DNA from: Pomacea canaliculata
Taxonomy: Eukaryota > Mollusca > Gastropoda > Architaenioglossa > Ampullariidae
Length of the DNA stretch: 64,000 bases
Assembly: GCF_003073045.1 (NCBI RefSeq)
Contig: NC_037590.1
Coordinates: forward strand, 34,480,327-34,544,326
Direction of reading: 5' to 3'
Shown here: positions 34,001-43,040 of the stretch, in pieces
Layout: each line of letters starts with the position of its first letter
Position numbering within the stretch: position 1 is the first letter of the stretch
Notes under the pieces: model-generated
What the model saw: the letters and a program-made list of their open reading frames with translations, nothing else
Database searches by the model: none
What the model was told of the DNA's origin: nothing
Translations under genes and position numbers: made by a program

Positions 34001-37000
34001 TGACGTTGTAGTAGATGGCGACCAGGACGGTGGAGATGACTGCAGCATATCCGACACCTGCCACAAATCATCAACAGCTCATAGATGCGATGGTGTTTAT
34101 GGGAATCACAGTATATATATCATGGCAAAAATTAAAAAGATTAAAGGGCAACACGAGCTGACTGCAAAAACTCGCTGGAAATAAAGCACAAAATACCACA
34201 AAAACATATTCCGTTGGTATTTTATGACAAAGAAGCATGAGAAGTATTATATTAATTTTTTTCGGTTTGGACCTTTACTTTTTTTTTCTAACTTCAGTCG
34301 ATGCTGCTAAATGAAGTTAAAATCTGTATGGCTGTATTCCAAAATCAGCCCTTTCATATTCTGGGCAAAAAAATTGCTTCTTGATCACGACAACATGAAC
34401 GATATTTCTTCACCTTAATCGAAAACATGCATAGATTTGTTGAACTGAACCACACTCACTGTTACAAATACTGCTGACAAGCAACAAAGCTCCCCAGTAT
34501 AGAAGAGTAATTTTTTTACTTTCCTAGTGGCAGGTGAGAATGGCGATGTTTGAGGGCTTGAAAATTAAGAGTAATTATATAATCACATTTTGGAAATTAT
34601 TTGAAAATGAACTTAACCCGGTGGTAAAGAAAATAAATGTTGCACTTGTGTTTCTTTGAAGTTTGCAGTTTGAACTTTGATCGGAACAAAGCATTTGAAG
34701 GAATTAAACATCCCCCCCTCCACACACACACACAAACACTCCCTGTGTGTATCATGGTTGTATGGTGTCGAAAGGCTTAATGTAGATCTTTTCTAGTATC
34801 TATGCATATCCGCGCTTATACAAAATCGTATTGTGACTATTGGCTTGATGCATCCGCGTATCCGTGCATAGACAAGATTGTAATGGCTTGATGCCTGCCT
34901 GTAGTTATGTCGTGTATGTACATGCATGAGTGAAAGCCTAATGATGAGCGTGCTAAATATATGTAATTGGCCCAGAAACCCAAATTATCAAAGAATTGTA
35001 TACGTATATCTGACACTGTGCTCCCTACCCTTTCGTTGTATCCATCCGCGTTTTTGCATGTGACCCTCACCGGCAACTGGTAAAGGTTATTTCTGGTCTT
35101 AGTGTCGGCTCATCATTATGCGTTCCAAAGATACAACGATGCTAAAAGATGTATGTGTTTGCTACAAAAAAAAAATATAGTCCAAAGGTTTGAAAACATT
35201 TGTTAGTTTCAAATGCCAGACTGTCTCTTTTAGCATCAAAAACGTTATTTGTGCAAATTCGCAGCAGGCGACAGGCGCTCCTTTCCTCTAAAGCGGTTTT
35301 GTTCGATGTATCGGCCTTTCAACTTCAAAGCTTTTTGTTTGTTTTATTTAAAGTCAATTTACAGTCTGTTGATTGTTCTACTGTTGTTGTTTTTTTTTAA
35401 ATCAAGAACTGGATTAGTTCTCGTTTTTTAAACTGTAGCACGCAGAAATCTAAAAAAGGTCTTGATAAACACAAATAGTAAACACTTCTGTGTTGAATTA
35501 CTGAGACGTACTACTTGGTAGGAAAAATTTATCAGGCATTATTGCATTTTTTTGCACAACTTCAGGCAAAATCATTTTATTTAGCAGTGCACATATTTTT
35601 TTTATAGTTAACCCTTTAGGTGCTGACGAAATGACAAAGTCAATCATCTGATAGTAAAATCTAAAGACAGAAGACAAGAATTGAAGTGTTTACTTTCGTT
35701 TTTTTAAGTCTTACAATCTATCCATAACAGACAATCAACAATAAAATAATAAATACTAAGACTGATTGGATGTTAAAAGTAAACTTGACTGAGATTGGAT
35801 CGGAAATATCTGTTACCACCTGTTGCCGCGCAAGTAATTGCGAAAATGTCAAGTAGTCTCCTGACACATTTTCTCGAACTTTTGTCAAGTGTATTACTTC
35901 GACTTGGTTGCTGTCTGTTAGGCTGACAGTTACAGCTACGTCAGCTTGTGACGTGGTCAAACGACAAACCAAAATACTACACGAAAAACAAAAACTTCAT
36001 ATTTACGAGTGTTGATAGAACATGAAGCCATCTGATCACCTTTAAACGAAGGGTTGATGCCCCAGATGCTGATAGGTCCGCGGCCACCAAACTGTCCAAA
36101 TGAGACTTCTAGGCCAAAGACTGGGATCCCCAGGAGAATCAGGCTCAATGTGTACGGCACCAGGAAAGCCCCTGTAGAGGGAAAAACATGTATATGTAAT
36201 ATTGGTATGCCTGTCATATAACAAAGTTTAGGACATAAGCCATATATTTATGTAGGAAACTATGCTGCAATTAGGAGACTATACTGTAGTATGGTAATTA
36301 ATTGACTGTGTTGTAATGCAGGGCCCTATATTACTCTGTAAGATGTCATGCTGTAATTTAGAACACCTCACTGCAATTTGAGCCGCTATACTGTATCCAT
36401 AAATTTCTTCAGGTGAACGCGACCTAGTTCTGGAGATAAGCACTTCGTGTTCATGCACGCGAGCTGTTATTTGTAGTTTTGCTTTTTTGGTGTTGCAATT
36501 GATACTTTATTGTTTTCTTTGGATTTTTGATTTGTGTATGTCTCGGTTGTTTGTTTTTTTTTACCACCTTTCCTCTGTGTATGTGTGTGTATGTGAGTGA
36601 AAAGTTGAAGTTTAACTTTTATCTCTTATTCAGAGGTATGCGAAGTCCGTGAGCTTAGGAAAACCTAGATAATTACATACATCCATGACTTGCTTGTTAC
36701 ATCGTGACACCAAATTGCACGCCCCAAATTGTGACAATGAGACTCTGCCTTATCTTTCGCGTACCAGCTCTGTCATGCATCATCAGTCATGGTAATGGAG
36801 AGTGAATTCACCTCTGACATCAGGTTGATTATATTAACGTGTTTGACTCTTACTTTTTCCTACTCTATTAACCCCTGACATTTTTACAATTCACAGTGTT
36901 TTGAAATATGTATGAACCGAGTACGGCTTGAAGATGAAACAGTTTTAAGTAGTTGAGAGCCAATCTCTCCAAAGACCGTCACTCTACGACAGATACAGCA

Positions 37001-39569
37001 GGTGTGTATTTTACCTTTCATTCGGGTATAAAAAAAGCAAAAGAAAAAGCACGTTGTAATATAAACCAATAAAATTTAGAGACCAAATAGAAATATCTGG
37101 ATGCGAAAGGATGCGAATGAATATGAGTACAAACTGTATTCATGCCGCCATGTATCTACACAAACAGATATGTATTCACGAACAGTTCAGAGAAAAGGTG
37201 GAGGAGTCAGACTCGGGACACGCACGTCCCAGTATTGTGTCTGCGGTATCTTCCTCCCATGATGAGTGTGTGTGTGCGAGAGCTCACTTTGAGCATCCCA
37301 GGTTAAACGTGACATTTAATTAAGGCGACAATTAAGAGACAACTCTGGGTGGCTGCTAACAAAGGAAAGATTGGGGTGAGTGGGAACAGGGTGAGTGGTA
37401 GCTGCTCTCTTACGTGGGAAGGTACCTGAGAGAGTGGGTGTAGTGATAGCCGCGTGTGACGTATCTAATATCAGTCCGAATCAGTTGTCGTCTACGACGA
37501 GTTCATAAAAACCATCATTTCCCCAACCCACACACTGCGCATAAACAAGTTTGGCCATGTCCACGTTCGTTTGGAGGTCCGAACTCTAGGCTGTCGAGAT
37601 GTCAAAACCGACAATGAACGATGAAAAGGTGAAAGGTTACAGAAAGGGCAGAGCCACCGTTGCAAGAGAGAGAGCGAGAGCTGACCGGGATGTTGAACTG
37701 GCCGCCGCATCTCGCCGCTAATGTGATGCATTGAGTGTGACGGTGCAGGTACGGGAGGGGTGGAGGTGAGGAGTGCTCATCCCTTCTCGAGAGTCAAACG
37801 CGCTAACCCTGCTTGGCGACGGATGGCCCGAAGCTCAAAATCAACAGCTCGGAGGAGTGCCCTCCCTCCATCCACCTTCCTCCTCTTTCCCTGCTGCTTC
37901 CGAGGGACTTCAGATCCCTGGGAACAAATTGCCTCGGTCCACATCATTAAAGATAACCTGTCCACGTAGCTTAACTTCAACCATTTGGTTTTCTACAACC
38001 AATCCAAAAAAAGACCGGCCAGACCAAAGGTTCATGGTTAAATGGAGTATTTATTTCGCATAACATGGTCATAGTAATTGGCGTTATAATATTCCCGGGC
38101 TACAGACTATTAAGAGGGAACTTTATTTTAGCTCACTATTTCATATGTCGTCAGAACACATTCTCGTGAAGATGACTTTAAAAACTAAACCTCCATAGCA
38201 CTGGCCTTACTTGCTTCACTGTTTCATGTGTGCTTTTTTCCACATAACCACGCTAATGATACAATTTAAAAAGAATTGTTCATATTGCTCTGCTATACTC
38301 ACATTGTTAGATAATCTTAAATTTATTGAACTTGCGATTCTTGCGTTCTCGTGAATCAAGAACCAACCGGAATCGCAGAACTATCATCAGTAATGCAGTA
38401 GTAGAAGATCATGACGCAAAGGCACGTGTACATCAGAACATCAGGTCAATCGGAATTCTGCACATATGTCTCTAAAACATGACACTTACCAATTCTGCAA
38501 TCTGCAATCAAAAAACTCACCGCCGCCATTTTTGTAGCAGAGGTAAGGGAAGCGCCAGACGTTGCCAAGGCCAACAGCATAGCCGACCATAGTCAGGATA
38601 AATTCCAGCTGTCTGCCCCATACTGCTCTTGTCTCCACAGTTTCTTTCTGTTTACATTTATGAAACTTTAAAAAATAGTTGTACTTCAAAGATGAGAACG
38701 CAAATTGCTTTGATATTCTAGACTTTTGGACATAAGCTTTGAAGACACTATTTTATTCAGATACACTGAAATTTAGTACAAACAGTAGTGAAGTTTTGAA
38801 CAAGTACAATCTGTAATAAATTTATGAGTGAAATATATGGTAAACTGGGACGTTTGACACATGCTATATAGTGGAAAGAAGGACATGACATCAGCCATAA
38901 CAGAATTTGTAAGCCGATTGAAACCAAGCGAAAAAGCAGAGTTCGATAAAGCAGAAAGGCGCCGTCTAGTTCTCTTAAAAATAAACACCAAATTCAATTT
39001 GCACTGACAAACATGACAACGCATAAACGTAACAGATATAATGCTTCCACGTGTACAGGGCAAGGTAGAGTCTTTACATTTAGCGAACATGCCATCAAGA
39101 TTGTCACTCAAGCATCACAATCCCGACTAGAAGGGGAACAAGCTGTGGCCATGCTCAATATGTACTGCTGCTACAGATCAAGGAGAAAACAAATAATGAC
39201 AATGGTAGTAACAAGCAGATTTCAAGACCTTGTTTAAAGACGTCAAGGATCATCTTACTTTACCTAGTGTCAATCAGAAAACCGATTATTTGTCATCTGT
39301 AAGCAATTTTCAAACATTCTTTGTTTCAAACTAGCCATGTCTGGTTAGACATGGAACTGGCAAAATCATCTCTCTTTGTTATTCTGAGAATCGTATTAAC
39401 TCCAGCATTTTAAAAAGTTAAAACGTGATTTGATTAAACCAGTCGCCCCAGTTTTTCTCACAACTTTTGCTTGGACTTCCTTGCTCGACTTAAGTCCAAG
39501 CATGCTACAAAAATGAGTTTTGACATTATAATGAAGACTGGAAAGCACTCGTCTCACCGTTTTACTCAT
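24732..39569 (-). CDS. SLC6 family Na+/Cl- coupled transporter (14 coding exons)
   Basis: Plasma-membrane neurotransmitter/amino-acid symporter of the SLC6 (NSS) family, predicted about 648 aa with 12 membrane segments. Coding exons from the N-terminus: 39569-39558, 38647-38521, 36171-36040, 34057-33856, 32867-32735, 32593-32459, 31531-31428, 30627-30503, 29825-29713, 29188-29052, 28167-28068, 25909-25809, 25566-25402, 25091-24732. TM1 carries the family signature [10 protein letters not shown] (residues 30-39); Gly30, where monoamine transporters have Asp, points to an amino-acid-like substrate. TM3 has IYYNVII, TM6 [18 protein letters not shown]. The extracellular loop 2 has N-glycosylation sites NTT (144) and NKT (163). 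The cytoplasmic tail holds FDNPAY (630-635). The exon at 29052-29188 is one base short. The exact substrate cannot be told from the sequence. Confidence 0.9.
25402..25566 (-). CDS. SLC6 transporter exon 13: TM11-TM12
   Basis: Exactly 55 codons, phase 0 on both sides. It encodes the end of TM11, the outer loop [20 protein letters not shown] and TM12 ([20 protein letters not shown]), typical of the SLC6 C-terminal half. The acceptor GTAAAG is not strong, but phase and similarity support it. Confidence 0.8.
25809..25909 (-). CDS. SLC6 transporter exon 12: loop and TM11 start
   Basis: Acceptor TATATTTCAG. It encodes [17 protein letters not shown] and then [15 protein letters not shown], matching the family pattern G-x-x-x-F-x-x-D-x-x-x-M-x-G (inner loop) before TM11. 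Confidence 0.88.
26266..26347. repeat. 41-bp tandem duplication, two units
   Basis: Unit 26266-26306 is repeated at 26307-26347 with only a few differences; both contain GTCTCGTATTTGTACAACAG. Intronic and without coding meaning. Confidence 0.7.
26945..27090 (+). mobile_element. tRNA-derived SINE, family B, copy 1
   Basis: Starts GGGGAGAGCCGAATGGTTAG, with an A-box-like GCCGAATGGTTAGAGCACTGG region and a strong B box GGTTCGATATC (26999-27009). The downstream core CCAGCTGTCGGATATGGGTA recurs in the inverse copy at 41398-41540. It is distinct from family A in both head and body. Confidence 0.7.
28068..28167 (-). CDS. SLC6 transporter exon 11: TM9-TM10 region
   Basis: Acceptor TTATTTCAG, donor G|GTGAGC. 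It encodes [20 protein letters not shown] and [11 protein letters not shown], a very conserved SLC6 segment (GG-x-Y-x-x-x-x-x-D). Its phase 0 start shows that the upstream exon must have a length divisible by three, which exposes the missing base there. Confidence 0.92.
28168..29051 (-). other. SLC6 intron
   Basis: About 0.9 kb, no recognisable feature. Confidence 0.5.
29052..29188 (-). CDS. SLC6 transporter exon 10: TM8 end to TM9, with a one-base frame break
   Basis: From the acceptor CTTGCAG the frame reads [17 protein letters not shown] and then hits TGA (29132-29134). In another frame the rest reads [19 protein letters not shown] and LGLPMVTQ up to the donor CAG|GTGAGT. Both halves are excellent SLC6 sequence. 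The exon has 137 bases where 138 are needed, so one base is missing between about 29135 and 29150, either in the genome or in the assembly. Confidence 0.82.
29189..29640. repeat. Degenerate minisatellite overlapping an SLC6 splice acceptor
   Basis: The unit GAGAACTGTGCAAGACACATCA recurs with substitutions and spacers over about 450 bases (for example at 29184, 29211, about 29430 and about 29485). It fills most of the intron between exons 9 and 10. On the minus strand a unit reads TGATGTGTCTTGCA...AG, so the first unit forms the real acceptor of exon 10 (29189) and others are possible decoys. Confidence 0.55.
29713..29825 (-). CDS. SLC6 transporter exon 9: TM7 end to TM8
   Basis: Acceptor GTGTGACAG, donor GCG|GTATGG. 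It encodes [17 protein letters not shown], the very conserved SLC6 loop, then [17 protein letters not shown] of TM8. At the Na2 region the common eukaryotic LGLDS is LGFST here. Confidence 0.92.
29826..30502 (-). other. SLC6 intron, with a SINE relic
   Basis: Contains a family-A SINE copy in reverse orientation (about 30250-30430). Otherwise AT-rich and without feature. Confidence 0.45.
30250..30430 (-). mobile_element. SINE family A, copy 3 (reverse)
   Basis: On the minus strand it reads GCAGTGAGACTGTCTTGGG and GGTTCAGATCTCGTCTCGGG (B box at about 30342-30356), matching the two plus-strand copies near 22 kb. The tail GCGGCGTGAAACACTAATTT resembles endings common in molluscan SINEs (from memory, not checked). 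Confidence 0.55.
30503..30627 (-). CDS. SLC6 transporter exon 8: TM7 region
   Basis: Acceptor CTGTCGTAG, donor G|GTAAGC. It encodes [19 protein letters not shown] and [20 protein letters not shown]: the loop, TM7 and the F-S-x-L-G-x-M-A motif of SLC6. Confidence 0.92.
30628..31427 (-). other. SLC6 intron, with a SINE relic
   Basis: Contains a family-A SINE copy in reverse orientation at about 31230-31360. No other feature. Confidence 0.45.
31230..31360 (-). mobile_element. SINE family A, copy 4 (reverse)
   Basis: The minus strand reads GGCACGGTATTGCAGTGGG and TAAAACACGTAGTCC (A-box region), GCAGTGAGG and then GGTTTCAAATCTCTTCTTGG (B-box region). It is more diverged than the other copies. 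Confidence 0.5.
31428..31531 (-). CDS. SLC6 transporter exon 7: TM6, substrate site
   Basis: Acceptor CTTTGCAG, donor AG|GTAAGC. It encodes [19 protein letters not shown] and [15 protein letters not shown], the unwound TM6 that forms the substrate pocket and one Na+ site. Gln264 stands where LeuT and monoamine transporters have Phe and glycine transporters Trp. Confidence 0.93.
31532..32458 (-). other. SLC6 intron, with a GA-rich microsatellite
   Basis: About 0.9 kb; holds the purine repeat at 32290-32384. Confidence 0.5.
32290..32384. repeat. GA/GAAA purine microsatellite
   Basis: About 95 bases of pure purine on the plus strand, built from GAGA and GAAA units. It lies just downstream (transcript sense) of SLC6 exon 6 and would put a long pyrimidine tract in the nascent RNA. 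Confidence 0.8.
32459..32593 (-). CDS. SLC6 transporter exon 6: TM5
   Basis: Exactly 45 codons, phase 0 on both sides. It encodes [19 protein letters not shown] (TM5, with the family motif V-x-Y-F-T-A-x-F-P-Y) and [17 protein letters not shown] (extracellular loop 3). Confidence 0.93.
32735..32867 (-). CDS. SLC6 transporter exon 5: loop 2 end and TM4
   Basis: Acceptor CTTTCCTAG, donor AAG|GTAGGA. It encodes [19 protein letters not shown] (loop 2 end, with an N-glycosylation site NKT) and TM4 up to KGIQSLGK, the family motif before TM5. Confidence 0.9.
32868..33855 (-). other. SLC6 intron
   Basis: About 1.0 kb. It contains part of a dispersed repeat (about 33000-33125) that recurs inverted at about 40605-40765. 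A 32-base open stretch at 33266-33297 with plausible splice sites was considered and rejected as an exon. Confidence 0.45.
33000..33125 (+). repeat. Dispersed repeat C, copy 1
   Basis: CTGTCTGTCTGCCGAGACCA, GTGACTAAACCGGAAGCT and TAGTAGTTAACTG recur in the same order on the opposite strand at about 40605-40765. This copy lacks roughly 40 bases in the middle. Family unknown. Confidence 0.6.
33856..34057 (-). CDS. SLC6 transporter exon 4: TM3 and extracellular loop 2
   Basis: Acceptor CTGGCAG-type site at 34058. It encodes [20 protein letters not shown] (TM3), [15 protein letters not shown] and SFCND, then a loop with [19 protein letters not shown] and KPTEL. The donor CT|GTAAAA is weak, but its phase and the reading KPTEL-L-ERVLNK across the junction match the family pattern PTEE-x-F-x-R-x-VL. 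Confidence 0.83.
34058..36039 (-). other. SLC6 intron
   Basis: About 2.0 kb. It contains copy 1 of dispersed repeat D (about 34255-34552) and a short CA run near 34725. No coding similarity. Confidence 0.5.
34255..34552 (+). repeat. Dispersed repeat D, copy 1 (about 300 bp)
   Basis: Shares long stretches with the reverse complement of about 45680-45965, for example GGCTGTATTCCAAAAT, ACATGCATAGATT, TGAACTGAACCACACTCA and GGCAGGTGAGAATG, in the same order. Diverged by substitutions and small indels. It could be a non-autonomous transposon of unknown type. Confidence 0.65.
36040..36171 (-). CDS. SLC6 transporter exon 3: TM2
   Basis: Acceptor CCTCTACAG, donor G|GTGATC (weak at the fourth to sixth positions). 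It encodes [20 protein letters not shown] and [19 protein letters not shown] with PSFKG; the TM2 motif E-x-x-x-G-Q-F is intact. Confidence 0.92.
36172..38520 (-). other. SLC6 intron
   Basis: About 2.3 kb, no recognisable repeat family or coding frame. Confidence 0.5.
38521..38647 (-). CDS. SLC6 transporter exon 2: TM1
   Basis: Acceptor GTAAACAG, donor G|GTGAGT. It encodes [20 protein letters not shown] and [20 protein letters not shown], the family's N-terminal RxxW gate motif equivalent and TM1 with its Na+-binding unwound part. Confidence 0.93.
38648..39557 (-). other. SLC6 intron 1
   Basis: About 0.9 kb, no recognisable feature. Confidence 0.45.
39558..39569 (-). CDS. SLC6 transporter exon 1: start codon (MSKT)
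   Basis: ATG-AGT-AAA-ACG followed by a consensus donor GTGAGA, phase 0 like the acceptor of exon 2. A TATA box about 110 bases upstream supports it as the first exon. The N-terminus would be short ([15 protein letters not shown] before TM1). Too short to prove by similarity. Confidence 0.6.
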
Positions 39570-39679
39570 GGCTAGAAGCAGACGATCTCCGGGCAGGGAT
39601 CCGCCGCGTTACGGAGGTACAAACAAGTGAAAGACAAAGTGAAATGAAATGAGAGAAAGGCGCAGGACTGTAGCAGGGG

Positions 39680-39686
39680 TTTTATA
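39680..39686 (-). promoter_or_regulatory. TATA box of the SLC6 gene
   Basis: The minus strand reads GATATAAAACC, with TATAAAA at 39686-39680. It predicts a start of transcription near 39650 and a 5' UTR of about 80 bases before the ATG at 39569. Confidence 0.5.
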
Positions 39687-40604
39687 TCAGCACTTGGTCA
39701 AAAGGAGTTGCACGGTCAGGGCATAATTAGCATAAAAGATAAAACAACAGTCTTCTACCCAGAATTAATTTCACAGTCTAACACCGAGTGACTTGCAGGA
39801 CCCTCGCAAGTATTTTTCCTCGCAAAAACTATCTTCTTCTTCTTTTAATTATCTTCGCCATCGGAAAGCTGTGAGCGTGCATTTTTCAACAGACTTGTGC
39901 TGTAGTCGTTGTTGCCAAGCGACATCAACGACATTTAAGATCTGTAGTCGGTTTCGTTTCCACAAAATCTGCTTGAAAACCGGTCACATTAGTAAAGACC
40001 AAGAAAACACAGTGATGATGATGATTAGTAGTAGTAGTTGTATCTGCTGGTACCTAAGTGAAATCAGTATCTATTAACCGGAGAACTAGAACACTGCGAG
40101 TACTTTACCCTTCGAGAACAATTTTTTTCTAATTGTTTTCGCCATCAACATTTTTGATCATCTACGCCTGCGAATAGGAGTTTAACAGCTGGGTCTCAGA
40201 AGAGAGATGAATGTTAAAGTCTTAACCTTTTAAACAGTTATTATTTTTGTTTTAGACCATCGACAGTAAAGTTTGTTTCATCAATGTGGCATTATTCGGC
40301 AAATCAACTTGGAAATAAAACCCTTCTGCTGTTTCTTTGTTTACCTCTCATCTTCTCATCTAGTTTGAGAATTCCGAGTTTAATCTAGTTTAATTCCGAG
40401 GCCATCTTGCGGGGTGGGTGGGTTGGGGGTGGTTGTCGTCCTTTTCTCTACTTTTCTGGAGGAAACCAGGAAAACTACCCGGTCCTCATCCACTCGTGCA
40501 CACTGTACTGTCATCACACACACACCGAGTCCATACCCGCGATAAATGTGTAAGCGACGACCTGTGCTCCGGTTGATTACTTGTATTACTGGACTGATTG
40601 TAGG

Positions 40605-40765
40605 CGATTTTTTTTCCAGTTAACTACTAAAACGAGGTTGGTGTACACACAGCTTCCGGTTTAGTCACATTTATTGTTTAGGCTCGCCAAGACTAACAGT
40701 GGAGACATTTGCGAGAGGTAAAGCGTTGGTCTCGGCAGACAGACAGTAGTCCACCTCTACAAGTC
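40605..40765 (-). repeat. Dispersed repeat C, copy 2 (inverted)
   Basis: The reverse complement matches 33000-33125 in order. This copy is the fuller one and includes about 40 extra bases between the CTCTCGCAA and GTGACTAAACC blocks. Confidence 0.6.
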
Positions 40766-41397
40766 CGTTTTGATCGAGACCCTGTGCATAATGAACTGAG
40801 CACCACGACGTGTGAGAAAGCTAATTATCTGACTAAACATTAATATGCTGACAGTGGGAGGGGTTTGCAGCTGACCGCCTAACATCCAGCGCGCAGTCTG
40901 TGTGTGTGTGAGAGAGAAAAGTGCGTGTGTGCGTGCGTGCGCGCGCGCGTACAAATGTGTGTGTGCACAGGTGTGGGAGTGCAAGGAATTGACTAGAGGT
41001 ATATTCTCATTGGCGCCACCTGCAGGCAAACACGTGCGAATGACATCGATACAATGCGGTACCTGAAAAACTGAGCGCTTTGTATAACTGAAGCAGAACG
41101 AGAAAAAAAATCTAGGCGACAATGACAATTATTACTGTACTACATGCTGACCTAATTTTTATGCTTGTTGTCAAGGCTGTACCACGTATACAGACAGTAA
41201 ATAAAGTCACCTTCCTACTCACACACCTGCTCACCTTTTTAACCACCCATACACGTTGTATGCACGGACATGCACGCACGATAAAAGGTAAGGAAGTCTC
41301 GTAGCCTTTAAGCCGTTGCGGGGTGTGTGGGTGGGGTAGAGGTGTTAACACCACACTTCTATCGGGGACAGCTATTTTGCAGGAGTCAAGGTGTGTT

Positions 41398-41540
41398 AAT
41401 CTCTTATTCTTCACTCCCCCTATGGTACCCATTTCCGACAGCTGGTTCAACTGGAGGAAGTTCGTAGCGCCACACGGGGTATCGAACCTACTGGTTCGAA
41501 CGCCAGTTCCCTAGCCGCTCGGTTATCCCTTTCCTGATAT
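41398..41540 (-). mobile_element. tRNA-derived SINE, family B, copy 2 (reverse)
   Basis: The minus strand reads GGGATAACCGAGCGGCTAGG (A-box region), GGTTCGATACC (B box, 41478-41488), then CCAGCTGTCGGAAATGGGTA, the same core as the copy at 26945. Confidence 0.65.
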
Positions 41541-42619
41541 AAGAATCAAATAAAGGAACAGTTGACATTGCAATCAATCAATAAAAATTGGTCACCTCCA
41601 AAAAGCTCATTTCTCGTTGATATAATGCCTTTGGGCTTCAACAGATAACGTAAATAACCCTAACGCATTATATACACTGGCATGGAGCATAAGAGAAAAG
41701 AATCAATAATCAATATATAATACTGCTCTCGAGACATAATAAGTCAATTTACATCCTTAAAGAAATTGTGTAATTGTATGCCATCCCAGTTACTTTCCTG
41801 TGTATTATCCCAGCTGCCCTCCATGCTGACGCCCCGGTGTCACACCAGCAACCTGACTGCTTACAACAGCAGAAATTACGAAACGCGGGTTCAGTCTCGG
41901 TGCAACTTCATGTCGACAGAGGCGTATTTCTTGCTAGTCATCAGGAAGGACAGAAATTCCCACGAGGTGCTGAGAGTAACAGAGAAAGAGGATTGTTGAG
42001 GGCGCAACAAGCTATGGCCGCTGGTGACAGCTTTTTACACCTGTCAGCTTCCGTTACCAAACGAACGTTCTCACTAGGTCATTAGTTGCCCGATGGCAGC
42101 TCCAAGAAGCAAAATGAGATCAAGTTCTTTTGATATCTGTTCAGAGTGACAGACTCTCATTTTTGCCTGAATAAATTGCACGGCAACAAAAACTAGAGAG
42201 AAGGACCCATTCGCTCTTTCACCCCGCCACTCCCGAGCCAATCACCTACACCCTCAGCTCCAGGATTTAAAATTTTCTCTGACGGATACGTCAGCATACA
42301 GGGATCAGGTAGGTAACACGGAGTGCTGACGAAATTCGGTTGACGGCGCGAAACGTCAAGTCTGTACACATCTTAGGGTCACTGGGCCACCAGTCATTTG
42401 TGTGTCTGGGTTAGGGTTATGTCTGTGTGCCAAACACAAGTTAAATTGTACTTAAAAGTCTTGTGTGAGGAAAAAGAGCAAAAGAAATATTCCATTACAA
42501 ATAAACTGAGAGAGAAAAAAATCAAGGAGAGAAAGAAAGAAACATTATGAAAATATTAAAATATATACATAAAACAGCTACTTTATTTCTCAATTATCTG
42601 TTGAAACTTCTGGGAATTC

Positions 42620-43040
42620 AGTCTTTAGGAGTGGCCATGCCTGTACATGAAATGCATTAGGCTTTCGGTATTCACATAAGTACTCTATGTTCAGAGACGT
42701 ACATGGTCTCGGTGTTCAATAGTCATGGTTCATAACACATTGTGTACCTGGTGCTGTCAAATGTTTGAGCATGACTAGCTGCTAGATGTTCAAAGGTTGT
42801 CGTGCATGAGATACTCTTGTGCTTGGTGTTCACAGGTGGTTGTAAGCGAGGTGATCACATCTAATCCTACATTAATTAGACTTGCTGCCTGATGCTCGGT
42901 CCTCGCAGGTGGTTGTAAGCGAAAGCCATCGTTTGCTTAATGTTCACAGCTGGCCATCCACGAATTAGACTAAAGGCTAATGCAGTAGCTGTTCGCAAAG
43001 GTAGTTGTCAATGAATTACATATATTACTTGCTTGATTTT
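42620..43040. repeat. Degenerate tandem repeat
   Basis: Variants of GGTGTTCACAGGTGGTTGTAAGCGA recur about every 50-70 bases; the clearest pair is at about 42830 and 42905 (GCAGGTGGTTGTAAGCGA). The other units are strongly decayed. Confidence 0.4.

Noticed and set aside
42480..43040. CRISPR-like array
   Set aside because: Units are degenerate, spacing is irregular, and the genome is animal.
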